A DNA stretch of 64,000 nucleotides from CBDFJH01 sp965198095 (GCA_965198095.1 OZ240239.1:1984001-2048000), one strand, 5' to 3'. Numbered from the stretch's first letter, positions 32,560-42,129 are shown. Made by a program: numbers and translations. The notes: a model not told the origin generated them from the sequence alone.

Positions 32560-32679
32560 CACAGATCGCATTTTCTGGGCGTGATGTCCTGTCTGTTCCT
32601 TGCGCAACTTGGGCAATTTTTCCGTTTAGGCGTGGGCGGACAGATCGTTGAAATAGGTGATTCCTCAAGGAGCACGAAC

Positions 32680-33525
32680 GTGGTCACGCATTCCGACGCC
32701 CGCCTCAGCCGTTTCGATCCCCTTCCTCAGATTCACTACTTCGATGATTTCGATAACGGTCTCCAGGGATGGACGGCGTTGATCGGGAACTACGAGGAGA
32801 AGCTGGATTCCATGCTGCCCGGATACCGGGACTTCGGCCCTCCCATGCTCAGCAATGCCACGATGTGGGACACCGGATCGGCCGGCGCCTTCGACGGCAC
32901 GTATGCCATGAAGCTGGTGACGCGGCCGAAGGCAGGGGGCATGACGACGGCGGTAAAACGCGTAACGTGGCGCCATCAGGGTCCGATTCAGCTGGAGGCC
33001 TACGTGACGTTCAAGCCAGAGGCGTCCGAATTGCAGCTCTCCGAGTTGGACGTGAGGTCTTTCGGCGTCTTGTTCGACCTGCACGACGCCACGCGACGGG
33101 TGATGCCGCACCTGCGTTACCTGAATGCGCAGGACGGACAACCGCTCGCTCGCTGGCAATACAAGAAAGACCTGGAGGTTGCCGAGGAGATCGGGACATC
33201 GGGCAAGACCCGATCCCATCACCACCTGTCGCCGGAGGGTTGGCTGGACGTGCCGGGTGAGCCCCAGCCCCTCTGTTACAATGAGATCGCGACGAAGCAA
33301 AACTGGCATTATATAAAGGTCGCGTTCGACCTGGCGTCGATGACCTTCCTGAGTTTCCGGTGCAACGACCGAGACTACGACGTGTCTGAAATCGCCCCGA
33401 TGATGATGCCCGCGTGGGCGAATCTCTGGTGTATGCTGAACGTGGTCTTCTTCGTGGAGACGGATCGGGACAAGCGGGCCTTCTTGTACGTCGATTCCGT
33501 GCTGCTTTCCGGGGAGACGGGGTGA
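32680..33525 (+). CDS. Unknown beta-sandwich protein (DUF6772-like)
   Basis: 281 residues. Distinctive segments are HYFDDFDNGLQGWTALIGNY, TMWDTGSAGAFDGTYAMKL, ELDVRSFGVLFDLHDA, RVMPHLRYLN, CYNEIATKQNWHYIKVAFDL and FVETDRDKRAFLYVDSVLLS. This matches my recollection of the DUF6772 family, a jelly-roll protein of unknown role. The GTG at 32680 is preferred because AAGGAG is seven bases upstream. No signal peptide. The stop overlaps the start of the following small gene. Confidence 0.6.
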   Translation: MVTHSDARLSRFDPLPQIHYFDDFDNGLQGWTALIGNYEEKLDSMLPGYRDFGPPMLSNATMWDTGSAGAFDGTYAMKLVTRPKAGGMTTAVKRVTWRHQGPIQLEAYVTFKPEASELQLSELDVRSFGVLFDLHDATRRVMPHLRYLNAQDGQPLARWQYKKDLEVAEEIGTSGKTRSHHHLSPEGWLDVPGEPQPLCYNEIATKQNWHYIKVAFDLASMTFLSFRCNDRDYDVSEIAPMMMPAWANLWCMLNVVFFVETDRDKRAFLYVDSVLLSGETG

Positions 33526-33854
33526 TGCTTATACGCAGTCATACCGCCGTTGTCGCGCTGAATCGGGTCTGGAAGGGCGCGTTTGACACCGAGCCGTATG
33601 AGGCAGCCTGGGCGCGGGAGGCCATCTTCTTCGTTCGCGTGCTCGAGACGACCGGACTCGAGCACCCGGCTCGCGTCCAGATTTCACCGGATGGGATGCG
33701 CTGGTGCGACGAAGGAACGGAGCTTTCGGTTCCCGGAGCACCGGGCGTGAATTTTGCCAAGGTCAGGCATTTTGGAAGTTACCTCAGACTTGCAGGCGAG
33801 TTGCCCGAAGGAGCGGAGGTCAAGGTCATCGTATATTTGGTACTGAAGGAATAG
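33522..33854 (+). CDS. Small unknown protein coupled to the DUF6772-like gene
   Basis: 110 residues, starting at GTG 33522 (GTGA overlap) or the immediately following ATG. It is beta-rich, with VVALNRVWKGAFDTEPYE, IFFVRVLETTGLEHPARVQI, SPDGMRWCDEG and FGSYLRLAGELPEGAEVKV. The pattern resembles a small sandwich fold like those at the edges of sialidase-type or coagulation-factor-like modules. No family recognised. Tight coupling suggests a two-component unit with its neighbour. Confidence 0.55.
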   Translation: MMLIRSHTAVVALNRVWKGAFDTEPYEAAWAREAIFFVRVLETTGLEHPARVQISPDGMRWCDEGTELSVPGAPGVNFAKVRHFGSYLRLAGELPEGAEVKVIVYLVLKE

Positions 33855-34016
33855 ACGCGTGAGCCACGCAACGATTCCACTCACGGAGATGCAAGTCGAT
33901 GATCACTCGTGTCTCCTCGATCCTTCCCCCTTTCCCCTAAATGGGGATTGAGTGGAATTGTCAAAGTGCGTCACAAGGGTTCTTCGGGTTCTACATTGAT
34001 CGGAAAGCCATACAGA

Positions 34017-34799
34017 GTGAAGGATAGGCTTCTCCTATGTATCGCTGTATCCACGTTGCTGTTGTGTGGGTCCTCAAGCCCGAGCGCCGAACCGTTTGCG
34101 GTCGTGGAACTGTTCACGTCGGAGGGGTGCTCGAGCTGTCCGCCTGCGGAACGGTTGCTGGGTGAAATCGCCGAACGGGCGAAGAAGGATGGCAGCCGGA
34201 TCTTTCCGATGGCCTTTCACGTGGACTACTGGAATCGCCTGGGCTGGCACGATCCGTTCAGCGACCCTGCGCATTCGCGGAGACAGAGGCGATATGCGCG
34301 CGCGCTCGGCAGTCCGAGGAGGATCTACACTCCCCAGATGATCGTCAACGGCGTGGAGGGGTTTGTCGGATCGAACAGGGAACAGGCCTACAAAAGCATT
34401 GACCGGATGCTCAGCGGCCGGGATGAAGAGATCGGCCTTGTTCTGGAAGCACGCGCCGAGGAGACCGGGAAGCGGATCGACGTGAGCTACCAAGTTGAAG
34501 GCAAGCCGGAGCGGGCGATCCTGAACGTCGTCCTGCTGGAGGACGGAATCACGAGGGAGATCACCCGCGGAGAGAACGCAGGTCGACGGTTGAATCACGG
34601 AAGGGTCGTGAGGGCGTTCAAGTCCGTCTCCCTCGACCTGCCGGGCAAGGGAAGGCTCGAGGTCAGCCTGCCGGAATCTATGGATCTGAATCGCGTAGAC
34701 ATTGTGGGGTTTGTGCAAGATCCTGAATCCATGGCCGTTCTCGGCGCCGGACAGGCGCTTTTTCCAGGTAGAGGAAACAGGCTTGCAGAAGAGCTTTAG
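34017..34799 (+). CDS. DUF1223 secreted thioredoxin-like protein
   Basis: 260 residues from GTG 34017. A signal peptide (basic start, LLLCIAVSTLLLC, cleavage near SPSA-EP) is followed by AVVELFTSEGCSSCPPAERL with CxxC at 38-41, then FHVDYWNRLGWHDPF and YTPQMIVNGVEGFVGSN, the DUF1223 signature (PF06764). It is a predicted periplasmic thioredoxin-fold protein of unknown partner. GGAAAG lies nine bases upstream; more upstream starts would bury the signal sequence and are rejected. Confidence 0.8.
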   Translation: MKDRLLLCIAVSTLLLCGSSSPSAEPFAVVELFTSEGCSSCPPAERLLGEIAERAKKDGSRIFPMAFHVDYWNRLGWHDPFSDPAHSRRQRRYARALGSPRRIYTPQMIVNGVEGFVGSNREQAYKSIDRMLSGRDEEIGLVLEARAEETGKRIDVSYQVEGKPERAILNVVLLEDGITREITRGENAGRRLNHGRVVRAFKSVSLDLPGKGRLEVSLPESMDLNRVDIVGFVQDPESMAVLGAGQALFPGRGNRLAEEL

Positions 34800-35033
34800 A
34801 CGCGGCCTTTTGGGACGGGTATCGACGGGCCGGCACCCCCTAGACCGGACCGCGCGACTTCCTCGTGTTGCGGTCTGCGCCATATGCGATCTCTTGCCCG
34901 GGGCCTTGGAACAGACCGGCAAAGCCTCCAGGCTCGCGATGCGCCTGGCTATAGATCGCGCACACACACGGCGGGCGCCGGTTGTGATGGCGGCCGAGGG
35001 AACGTGGTCTTCCACGCGAGGTCCGGCAGCGTA

Positions 35034-36065
35034 ATGGAAAGTCGAGAAAAGGCGCTTGAGGCGGCCATTGCTCGCCTACCGCGAGTCTCACTCGCGTGCA
35101 GACCCACGCCACTGGAGGCCATGCCGAGGCTGAGTCGGGAGTTGGGAGGGCCGCCCCTCTACATCAAGCGGGATGATTTGACCGGGTTGGCCATGGGCGG
35201 CAACAAGACGCGTATGCTGGAATTCAACATGGCAGAGGCGTTGGAAAAGGGCGCCGAGGTGGTGGTCTTCAGCGCGGCGGTCCAGTCCAACTACGCGAGG
35301 CAGATGGCGGCGGCCTGTGCGAAACTGGGGCTCGAGCTCAGGCTTCTTCTGCGTCCGGAGAAACCGGGCGATCGAGAGGAGGTGCAGGGAAACCACCTGC
35401 TCCATCGACTGTTCGGGGCCAAAGTCACGATCCTGGAAGACAACGACATCACGAAGAAACCTGCCCTCATCGCCGCGGAGGTCGCGCGCGTGGAGGCGGA
35501 AGGACGGAAGCCTTACGTGCCTCGAGGGGAAGACGCGATCGATCTGGACGCCGTTGCCTACGTTGAAGTGGCGCTGGAGATCGCGAGGCAAACGACGGAC
35601 TTGCGGATCGGCGCGCTCTACACGGCAGGGCTGAGCACGACGCAGGCCGGCCTCGCGCTCGGGCTGCGATTCCTCAAGCGCCCGATCCGGGTGCAGGGCA
35701 TCTGTCCATTCTCGAACATGCCTCAGAGATTCTGCGAGATGGCGCAGATTGCAAACCGGGCAGCCCGGCGGTTGGATCTCGATGTCGAGATGCGGGCGTC
35801 GGACTTCGAGAATGACGACAGCTTTGTCGGGGAACGCTACGGGATTCCCACTGCCGCGGGGATAGAGGCCATCAAGACGGTGGCTCGATGCGAAGGCATC
35901 TTCCTGGATCCCGTTTATACCGGCAAGGGAATGTCGGGGCTGTTTGCGCATATCCGGGAAGGTAGACTGTCTAACGACTCGCCCGTCCTTTTTCTGCATA
36001 CCGGAGGCTCGCCCGCGTTGTTTGCCTACGCCGAAGATCTGGTTCGCCATCAAACGGCTGCGTGA
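35034..36065 (+). CDS. D-cysteine desulfhydrase / ACC-deaminase-like PLP enzyme
   Basis: 343 residues. PLP Lys58 lies in GLAMGGNKTRMLEF; IKRDDLTG, AVQSNYARQMAA, GLSTTQAGLALGL and LFLHTGGSPALFAY are the family hallmarks (DcyD, ACC deaminase). It would deaminate D-cysteine or a related D-amino acid to a keto acid. The ATG at 35034 fits the family length; upstream codons (from 34884) look non-coding. The stop overlaps the GTG of the next gene. The 234 bases upstream show no other gene. Confidence 0.8.
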   Translation: MESREKALEAAIARLPRVSLACRPTPLEAMPRLSRELGGPPLYIKRDDLTGLAMGGNKTRMLEFNMAEALEKGAEVVVFSAAVQSNYARQMAAACAKLGLELRLLLRPEKPGDREEVQGNHLLHRLFGAKVTILEDNDITKKPALIAAEVARVEAEGRKPYVPRGEDAIDLDAVAYVEVALEIARQTTDLRIGALYTAGLSTTQAGLALGLRFLKRPIRVQGICPFSNMPQRFCEMAQIANRAARRLDLDVEMRASDFENDDSFVGERYGIPTAAGIEAIKTVARCEGIFLDPVYTGKGMSGLFAHIREGRLSNDSPVLFLHTGGSPALFAYAEDLVRHQTAA

Positions 36066-36982
36066 GTATTAAGGAAAGCGGATTGTCTTGTTCCATGTCA
36101 GGGAGGGTTTTGAACGTGGCACGAAAAGACCGCAGGAAACCGATGCTCAGGATGATCGCCGCGGAGTGGACCATGAGGGGATATCCGACGTCCCGCCGGG
36201 AGTGGTCCATGGAGCGGAAGGTCAAAGCAGCAAAGGAAGCCGGGTTCATAGGGCTCAGCGCGCCCGCGGACGCCGAAGTGGTTTCGGCGCTGCACAAGCA
36301 CAAGATGATCCACGTCGGAAACGTGGATATGGCGACGGAGGGAGAGGCCGTCAGCAGACTGAGGAAATTCCAAGAGGCGGGCGCGGTGCACATCAACGTC
36401 CAACTCTGCGACCACGATACCCCGGTCGAGATCTCCCTGCCCGTCGCCAGGAAGGTGATGGTCGTGGGTGAGGCGTTGGGCCTCAAGCCGGCCATTGAAG
36501 TTCACCGGGATACGTGCACGGAGACGCCCGAGAAGACATTTGCGCTCGCGGAGGCCTACGAGAAGCGCTACAAGAAGAAGCTGAGGATGAATTTCGATCA
36601 TTCACACCCGGCGATCATCAAGCAGCTTCGTCCGCCGGACTACTGGACCCGGCTTTCGGAGCGTCCGGATCTTTTCCTGAGGAGTGAGCTGATCCATCTG
36701 AGGCCTTTTACCGGAAGCCACTGCCAGACGCCGGTGACGAATGGAAAAGGGAGGCTCGACGGGGATTTCAAGACTTGGCTGGACAATTTCTGCGAGCCGG
36801 CCCTCACGGCGTGGTTGAAGGGGGCCGAACGGGGTAAGGAGCTGTTCGCGGTCGTCGAGCTTGGGCCCAAGGGGTCGGGCTACGGGTTGGCAATTTTCCC
36901 TGACATCTGGAAAGATGCGATTCGGGCGAGAAAAGAGATTTCACGGCTGTTCAGGAGAGGCGTCCGAGACTGGAAGCCATAG
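36062..36982 (+). CDS. Xylose-isomerase-like TIM-barrel protein
   Basis: 306 residues at most; ATG at 36095 or GTG at 36116 are alternative starts because the first 15-20 residues look unconserved. Segments EAGFIGLSAPADAEVVSALH, LGLKPAIEVHRDTCTETP, MNFDHSHPAII and ELIHLRPFTGSHCQTP fit an AP_endonuc_2-type barrel with Glu/Asp/His metal ligands. It is coupled to the PLP enzyme by a GTGA overlap. Substrate unknown. Confidence 0.6.
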   Translation: MSIKESGLSCSMSGRVLNVARKDRRKPMLRMIAAEWTMRGYPTSRREWSMERKVKAAKEAGFIGLSAPADAEVVSALHKHKMIHVGNVDMATEGEAVSRLRKFQEAGAVHINVQLCDHDTPVEISLPVARKVMVVGEALGLKPAIEVHRDTCTETPEKTFALAEAYEKRYKKKLRMNFDHSHPAIIKQLRPPDYWTRLSERPDLFLRSELIHLRPFTGSHCQTPVTNGKGRLDGDFKTWLDNFCEPALTAWLKGAERGKELFAVVELGPKGSGYGLAIFPDIWKDAIRARKEISRLFRRGVRDWKP

Positions 36983-36996
36983 GGATGGAGGTCGTC

Positions 36997-37020
36997 ACCG
37001 GGCTTGGGCGCCCGGTCTTT
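36997..37020. terminator. Hairpin between convergent genes
   Basis: ACCGGGC (36997-37003), loop TTGGGC, GCCCGGT (37010-37016), then CTTT. It lies in the 60 bases between two converging genes; the T-tract is weak. Confidence 0.4.
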
Positions 37021-37042
37021 ACCGGCTGCGTGTCCGTCCCTG

Positions 37043-38005
37043 CTACCGTCTCTGTACCAGGTATCCGAGCCGCTTGTCTACGACGTTCATGAGGGGTTCG
37101 CCTTCAACGTAGCGGCGAAGGTTTTCCCTGAAGATCTCCCCCTGGTTCTCCCATCCCTCTGCGGACCACCCTGCGACGTGAGGGGTAAGAATCACGTTCG
37201 GCATGTCCCACAGGGGGCTGGACTCGGGCAATGGCTCTTCTTCGCAGACATCCAATCCGGCGCCTCCGATCTTCCTTGATCGAAGCGCTTCGATGAGGTC
37301 GGTTTCGTTGATGATGCCGCCTCGGCCCACGTTGACCACCAAGGCGGTGTCTTTCATGCGGTCGAAACAGTCTGCGTTCAACAGCCCTTTCGTCCGGGCA
37401 TTCAGGGGCAGGGCCACCGCGACGACGTCAGCGAGGGGGAGGGCGTCCAGCATTCCGTCAGGTTTGAACAGTCGGCGCACGCCCTCCGGCGGCGCTTCAA
37501 CTTGGGCATCTACTGCGATGACTTCCATGCCCAGGGCGTGGAGGCGTTTGGCCAACGCGCGCCCGATGCTGCCAAGCCCGAGGACACAGGCGCACTTGCC
37601 CTCGATTTGGGTTACCGTCCGATCCTGCTCCCACCGTCTGGTCTTCCGGGATCGCTCGAAGTAGGCAATTTTGCGGGTATGAGCAAACAGCAACGCGATG
37701 GCGTGCTCTGCCATGGGCGTGTCGTAGGCCCCGGCAGTGTTCGTCACGATGACGTCGCTCTCGACCATCTCGGGATAGAGCATAGTCTCGAACCCGACGC
37801 CGATGCTCTGAACCCATCGAAGCTTCTTGGCGGCGATAAAGGCGTGTCGGGGAAGCCGACCGTAGACCACCTCCGCATCCACGACTTCCCGTAAAAGGTC
37901 AGCATCCATCACTTCGGTCGCGTCAACTCTGGCGGAGACCTCTCGGAGGACTGGTACCCACCGCGTCCATTCCCCTTCCATCATCACAAGCTTGATTCTC
38001 GTCAC
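37043..38005 (-). CDS. D-isomer-specific 2-hydroxyacid dehydrogenase
   Basis: 320 residues with LGLGSIGRALAKR (GxGxxG), catalytic Arg in NVGRGGIINETD, Glu in LDVCEEEPLPESSPLW and His in LTPHVAGWSAEG. The N-terminal half is a flavodoxin-like substrate domain with VQSIGVGFETMLYPEM. It is close to the glyoxylate/hydroxypyruvate reductase (GhrA-like) type. It faces the PLP/isomerase pair and is divergent from the PfkB kinase gene 135 bases away. A third enzyme of this family in the window. Confidence 0.8.
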   Translation of the reverse strand: MTRIKLVMMEGEWTRWVPVLREVSARVDATEVMDADLLREVVDAEVVYGRLPRHAFIAAKKLRWVQSIGVGFETMLYPEMVESDVIVTNTAGAYDTPMAEHAIALLFAHTRKIAYFERSRKTRRWEQDRTVTQIEGKCACVLGLGSIGRALAKRLHALGMEVIAVDAQVEAPPEGVRRLFKPDGMLDALPLADVVAVALPLNARTKGLLNADCFDRMKDTALVVNVGRGGIINETDLIEALRSRKIGGAGLDVCEEEPLPESSPLWDMPNVILTPHVAGWSAEGWENQGEIFRENLRRYVEGEPLMNVVDKRLGYLVQRR

Positions 38006-38140
38006 AAGATACTCCTGAAATGCAGGGTTTGTGTCGACCTCTCACGAAGAAGGCTTGCGCGCAGGCGTGGGCTCGCGTATCGTTAGACTTCGGCAAGGTG
38101 CCATGATATGAAAAAATCATCGATTCGCAAGGAGTAGCCT

Positions 38141-39133
38141 GTGGCGCGAAGGTATAACGTTTATGGAATCGGAAACGCGCTCGTCGATATCCAGTATCGG
38201 GTCGACCCGGACGACCTGGAGCGCTTGCAGATCGAAAAAGGCGTGATGACGCTGATCGACGAAGGACGTCATCACGAGCTGATCCACGAGCTTCAGGCGT
38301 TCCCTTCTGAACGTGCCTCGGGAGGTTCGGCGGCAAACACGACCATCGCCGTGGCCAACATGGGCGGAAGCGCATACTTCGGGTGCAAAATCGCGCAGGA
38401 CGGGTCCGGAGATTTCTACGTCAACGACCTGAAGAAGGCCGGCGTGGCTTCCAATCGATCCAACCGTGGGGAAGGGGTAACGGGAACGTGCCTGGTCTTC
38501 ATCACGCCCGATGCGGATCGAACCATGAATACGTTCCTGGGCATCACGAGCACGTTCGGGCCGGACGAGATAGAAGAAGATGTCGTTCGCCAGAGCGACT
38601 ATCTCTATATCGAAGGCTACCTGCTCTCATCCGACGCCGGGTTCGAGGCGGTGCTGCTGGCTCAGTCATACGCGCACGACCGCGGGACCGGCGTCGCTAT
38701 CACGTTGAGTGATCCGTCTATCGCAAACGTCTTCAAATCGCGCGCGTGGACAGTTCTCGAGCGCGGGGTGGACTTCCTCTTTTGCAACGAGGTCGAAGCG
38801 ATGATCTGTACGGCGACGTCACGGATTGATGATGCCTGTTCCGCCCTTTCCCGCGCAGTAGGCCGCTTTGCAGTGACCTGTGGCGCCGAAGGCGCCGTGA
38901 TTGGCGATCGAGGCCGAACGATAAGCGTGGATGGGTTCAAGGTGGATGCCGTGGACACGAACGGAGCGGGAGATTCGTTTGCCGGGGCGTTCCTCTTCGG
39001 CGTGACGAACGGGTATGACGTGGCCCGAGCGGGGAAACTTGCGACCTATGCCTCCTCTCGGGTTGTCGCCAGCTACGGCCCTCGACTCGGCGTCTCCCTC
39101 AAGGGCGAGGTGGACCGAATCCTATCTCTCTGA
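38141..39133 (+). CDS. PfkB-family carbohydrate/nucleoside kinase (adenosine-kinase-like)
   Basis: 330 residues. VYGIGNALVDIQYRVD at the start, GGSAANTTIAVANMGG (substrate loop) and VDAVDTNGAGDSFAGAFLFG (catalytic Asp and anion hole) define the ribokinase fold. The GNALVD start and overall layout resemble bacterial adenosine kinase-like sugar kinases. AAGGAGTAGCCT precedes the GTG. The last 12 bases overlap the convergent MFS gene. Confidence 0.8.
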   Translation: MARRYNVYGIGNALVDIQYRVDPDDLERLQIEKGVMTLIDEGRHHELIHELQAFPSERASGGSAANTTIAVANMGGSAYFGCKIAQDGSGDFYVNDLKKAGVASNRSNRGEGVTGTCLVFITPDADRTMNTFLGITSTFGPDEIEEDVVRQSDYLYIEGYLLSSDAGFEAVLLAQSYAHDRGTGVAITLSDPSIANVFKSRAWTVLERGVDFLFCNEVEAMICTATSRIDDACSALSRAVGRFAVTCGAEGAVIGDRGRTISVDGFKVDAVDTNGAGDSFAGAFLFGVTNGYDVARAGKLATYASSRVVASYGPRLGVSLKGEVDRILSL

Positions 39134-40441
39134 CCGACGACCCGCCAGTTTATGCACGGAAATGCCTTTTTTCGACGGCATTTCCGCCTCTCCATCACCT
39201 GTCTCTTGCCTTTCCCTCACAATGGCCGGCATCGTTGCAGCCACACCCAGGACGGAGATTGCGCCGATCGCTCCGAACAGCCCCACTGCGAGGGGCGCCC
39301 CCAGACTTTCCGTGATCGCTCCCAAAGTCAATTTTCCCAGAGGTCCAAACCCGATGGCGAGTGCCACCGCGCCCATGGCACGGCTCCGCATCTCGTCGGA
39401 AGCCCGAAGCAGCACGATCGAACTCTGCATAATCCCGAACCAGGCCTGACCGACCCCGAAGAGCGTCAGCAGGGCCAGCGACAGATAAAAACTGGTGGAG
39501 GCCGAAAAGCCGACCACGGTCGTCGACATCACGAGCGAGCCGAGGCAGTAGACCCATCCGTTGCCGATCGATCGACGCATCCTGTTGAGAACGAGGAGCG
39601 CAATTACGGATCCGATTCCAGGGGCTGTTCCCAGGAGACCGAGGCCGACCGGGCCTTGACCCAGTATGTCACGAGCGAAGACCGGGTGGAGCACCTTGTG
39701 GGGAAAGACCAAAAAGTTCATGGCGGCCGTGATCAGGAGGGCCGAGAGGATCAGCCGGCTGCGGCTGATGTAGGCCAGGCCGCCTGCGATCAGTTTGGCG
39801 GGGGAAGCCTGAGACGTCTTGCGCTGTGAAGCATCGGGCTGAGAAATCCGGGTCGTGAAAAGGAGCGCAATGCCCGAAAAGCCGGCCATCGCGGCAAAAC
39901 AGCCGCTCGGACCTGCGGTGTCGACCAGGAATCCTGCCGCAAAGGGTCCCAGGATCCGCGAGATATTCTGAAAGAAACTGTCCAGGAAGACGCCGTCTAC
40001 GATCCTGGACTTCCCGACCAGATCGGGCAGCAGGGCGCGCCGGGTCGGAAAATCGACAGCCCACCCCACGCCGAGGATGAACGAGCCAACGGCGAGGTGC
40101 CAGAAAGAGAGCGTGTCTGTCCAAAGGAGGAGAGCGATGACGATCAAGACGATGAAGTTGGTCCCCTGGCTGAACCGCAACAATGTTATCCGGCCCAACC
40201 GGTCTCCGATCGGCCCTGAGAACAGGCCGACGAACATCAGCGGGGCGGAGCGATAGAAACCGATGAGAGAAACGTGCCAGGCTGAATTCGTCAATTCGAA
40301 CGTGAGCCACCCCGCCACGACCAACTCCATCCACATGCCTAACCACCAGAGCGTGTTGCTGGTCAGCAGGTATCGATAGTCCGGCAGGGAAAGCGGCGCA
40401 AGGGTCCCGCGCGAGACGGAGGGTTTTCTGTCTTGGGTCAT
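39122..40441 (-). CDS. Major facilitator superfamily transporter
   Basis: About 439 residues with some 11-12 hydrophobic helices and the MFS loop motif GPIGDRLGRITLLRFS between helices 2 and 3. The layout (YRYLLTSNTLWWLGMWMELV at the start, DFPTRRALLPDLV in the middle) is that of MFS_3/EntS-type exporters. Substrate unknown. TTG at 40450 is an alternative start. It overlaps the PfkB gene tail to tail by 12 bases. Confidence 0.8.
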   Translation of the reverse strand: MTQDRKPSVSRGTLAPLSLPDYRYLLTSNTLWWLGMWMELVVAGWLTFELTNSAWHVSLIGFYRSAPLMFVGLFSGPIGDRLGRITLLRFSQGTNFIVLIVIALLLWTDTLSFWHLAVGSFILGVGWAVDFPTRRALLPDLVGKSRIVDGVFLDSFFQNISRILGPFAAGFLVDTAGPSGCFAAMAGFSGIALLFTTRISQPDASQRKTSQASPAKLIAGGLAYISRSRLILSALLITAAMNFLVFPHKVLHPVFARDILGQGPVGLGLLGTAPGIGSVIALLVLNRMRRSIGNGWVYCLGSLVMSTTVVGFSASTSFYLSLALLTLFGVGQAWFGIMQSSIVLLRASDEMRSRAMGAVALAIGFGPLGKLTLGAITESLGAPLAVGLFGAIGAISVLGVAATMPAIVRERQETGDGEAEMPSKKGISVHKLAGRRSER

Positions 40442-40580
40442 CGATAGCAACTATTCCCGGTTCCGGTCCCTGCGTGCGGGCGAAAGGAGGCTTCTACGGC
40501 ATGAATCGGGCGGATGTATACGTACGTACGGTAGGAGCCAACGGCCGTAGGCGAGGAGTTGCATCGCGGTGTTGACGTGC

Positions 40581-42041
40581 CTAACCGAAGAGCTTCCAGA
40601 AAAGGCCCCATCCGCTGATATATGCCGAGGCGATCAGGATCGCTGCAGACGCCAGTGCACCCAGCAATACGGGAGGACGCGTGCGATAGGGCGACGGCAG
40701 TTTGAAGTTGAGATACAAGGCCGCGATCATGATCAAGGCGATGGAGAAGTTCGCAAGCATGAAGCCCGCGATCTGGGTCAAGATGTCGAACGGTATGTTG
40801 AGCCAGACGATGACCATCGTCGTAACGAGGATGTAGGCGCTGATGAGACGGCGCAACTTCTGGTAATTCCATTCGCGAGCGGGCCATATGGCCTGAAAAA
40901 ACTCGCGAGTGACACGCGTATAGATCTCCGGCAGGGCCTGGAGGGTTCCCCAGAGTGCGGCGACGATGCAGATATAATAGACGAAGACCAGAGAAGGATG
41001 AATGTTGGCCCAGACGTGAGTCTGGTTCGTGAGAAGACTCCACCCTTCGAATCTGGATTGAAGGGGGTACAATACAGCAGCGCCCGAGACCATGAAGGCG
41101 GCTGTTACAATGAACAACACGATGGCGCCCATGCCGACGTCCCATCGGATCGGGGCCGCGAGTTGTCGAAGACGTTTCACGGCATCCGTAGCATCAGGAA
41201 GGTAATCAATCTCCTCGCGAGAGGAGGCGTGTTGGCGGATCGCTTCGATCTTTTCGTGGCCTGTCAATCCCCATCCGTGCAATCCTACCCAGTTGGCGTA
41301 GACGATATATGCCATGACCGATCCACCGACGTATCCAAACGCCGTCCCCATGGTCAACAGGGGGTAGCTGACCGCATCTTCAGGCGCCCAAGCCGGGAAG
41401 GGGGGGAGGTAGCCGAAGCTGACGCTGCCCACGACGGCGCTCGTAAAGCTGGGACGGACAAGCAAGGTCCCAAAAATGGTACCGCAGACCAGGATAAAGC
41501 AGATGACCAGCTGTTGCTTCTCCAGCCTCTCGAAGGAAAGTCGCAATCCGAGCACCAGGGCGAGCCCGATGAAAAAGGAAGTGAAGAGGTTTTCGAAAAC
41601 CGTTTCCGAAATCGAACTGGAGAGGCCCTGGAAGAGCAAGTAATGAAAAAGGTCTCCGCACGGCTTGGCGATCGGAACCCAGGCGAGGGGTGCCGCTAAC
41701 AGCTCGATGGCAACGATGGAAACGAGCAACCAACCGCGGGGGCCGGGAAGGTGTACGAGTCTGTGTCCCACGTATTCGCCCGTGATGGCGGTGTAGCGAC
41801 CCAACATGTAAGTGACGAACACGCCCTTGGCGACACAGCTGAGCAGGACGAGCCACAGGAGGTCGTAGCCCGCCCAGGCTCCGGCCCTCACGACGACGAT
41901 GGTCTCTCCTGCCCCAATACTGGCCGAGGCGACGATGGCGGCCGGACCGAATACTGCAAGGAGACCCCGGATTTTTTGCAGGGACCAGGGCTCGGCAAAC
42001 ACGCCCTTGACAGGAGGAATGTCTACCTTGTGCGGATTCAC
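40581..42041 (-). CDS. Nramp-related membrane transporter lacking metal motif
   Basis: 486 residues, about 11 helices. TM1 reads GPAAIVASASIGAGETIVV, aligning with the Nramp TM1 but without the metal-binding DPGN. TM6 lacks the Met-Pro-His and reads TAFGYVGGSVMAYI. It belongs to the Nramp/LeuT-fold superfamily, in a branch that probably carries something other than Mn/Fe. GRYTAITGEYVGH follows TM2. The large loop with EAIRQHASSREEID is hydrophilic. It is 130 bases upstream (in transcription sense) of the MFS gene. Confidence 0.75.
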   Translation of the reverse strand: MNPHKVDIPPVKGVFAEPWSLQKIRGLLAVFGPAAIVASASIGAGETIVVVRAGAWAGYDLLWLVLLSCVAKGVFVTYMLGRYTAITGEYVGHRLVHLPGPRGWLLVSIVAIELLAAPLAWVPIAKPCGDLFHYLLFQGLSSSISETVFENLFTSFFIGLALVLGLRLSFERLEKQQLVICFILVCGTIFGTLLVRPSFTSAVVGSVSFGYLPPFPAWAPEDAVSYPLLTMGTAFGYVGGSVMAYIVYANWVGLHGWGLTGHEKIEAIRQHASSREEIDYLPDATDAVKRLRQLAAPIRWDVGMGAIVLFIVTAAFMVSGAAVLYPLQSRFEGWSLLTNQTHVWANIHPSLVFVYYICIVAALWGTLQALPEIYTRVTREFFQAIWPAREWNYQKLRRLISAYILVTTMVIVWLNIPFDILTQIAGFMLANFSIALIMIAALYLNFKLPSPYRTRPPVLLGALASAAILIASAYISGWGLFWKLFG

Positions 42042-42129
42042 GGCGGGGCGGTTCGCATTTGGGGTTCCAGACCAGCAAAGAAGAAGCGCGGGGGGAGTGC
42101 TCGTGTGACAGGGATCTGACGGCGCGACC

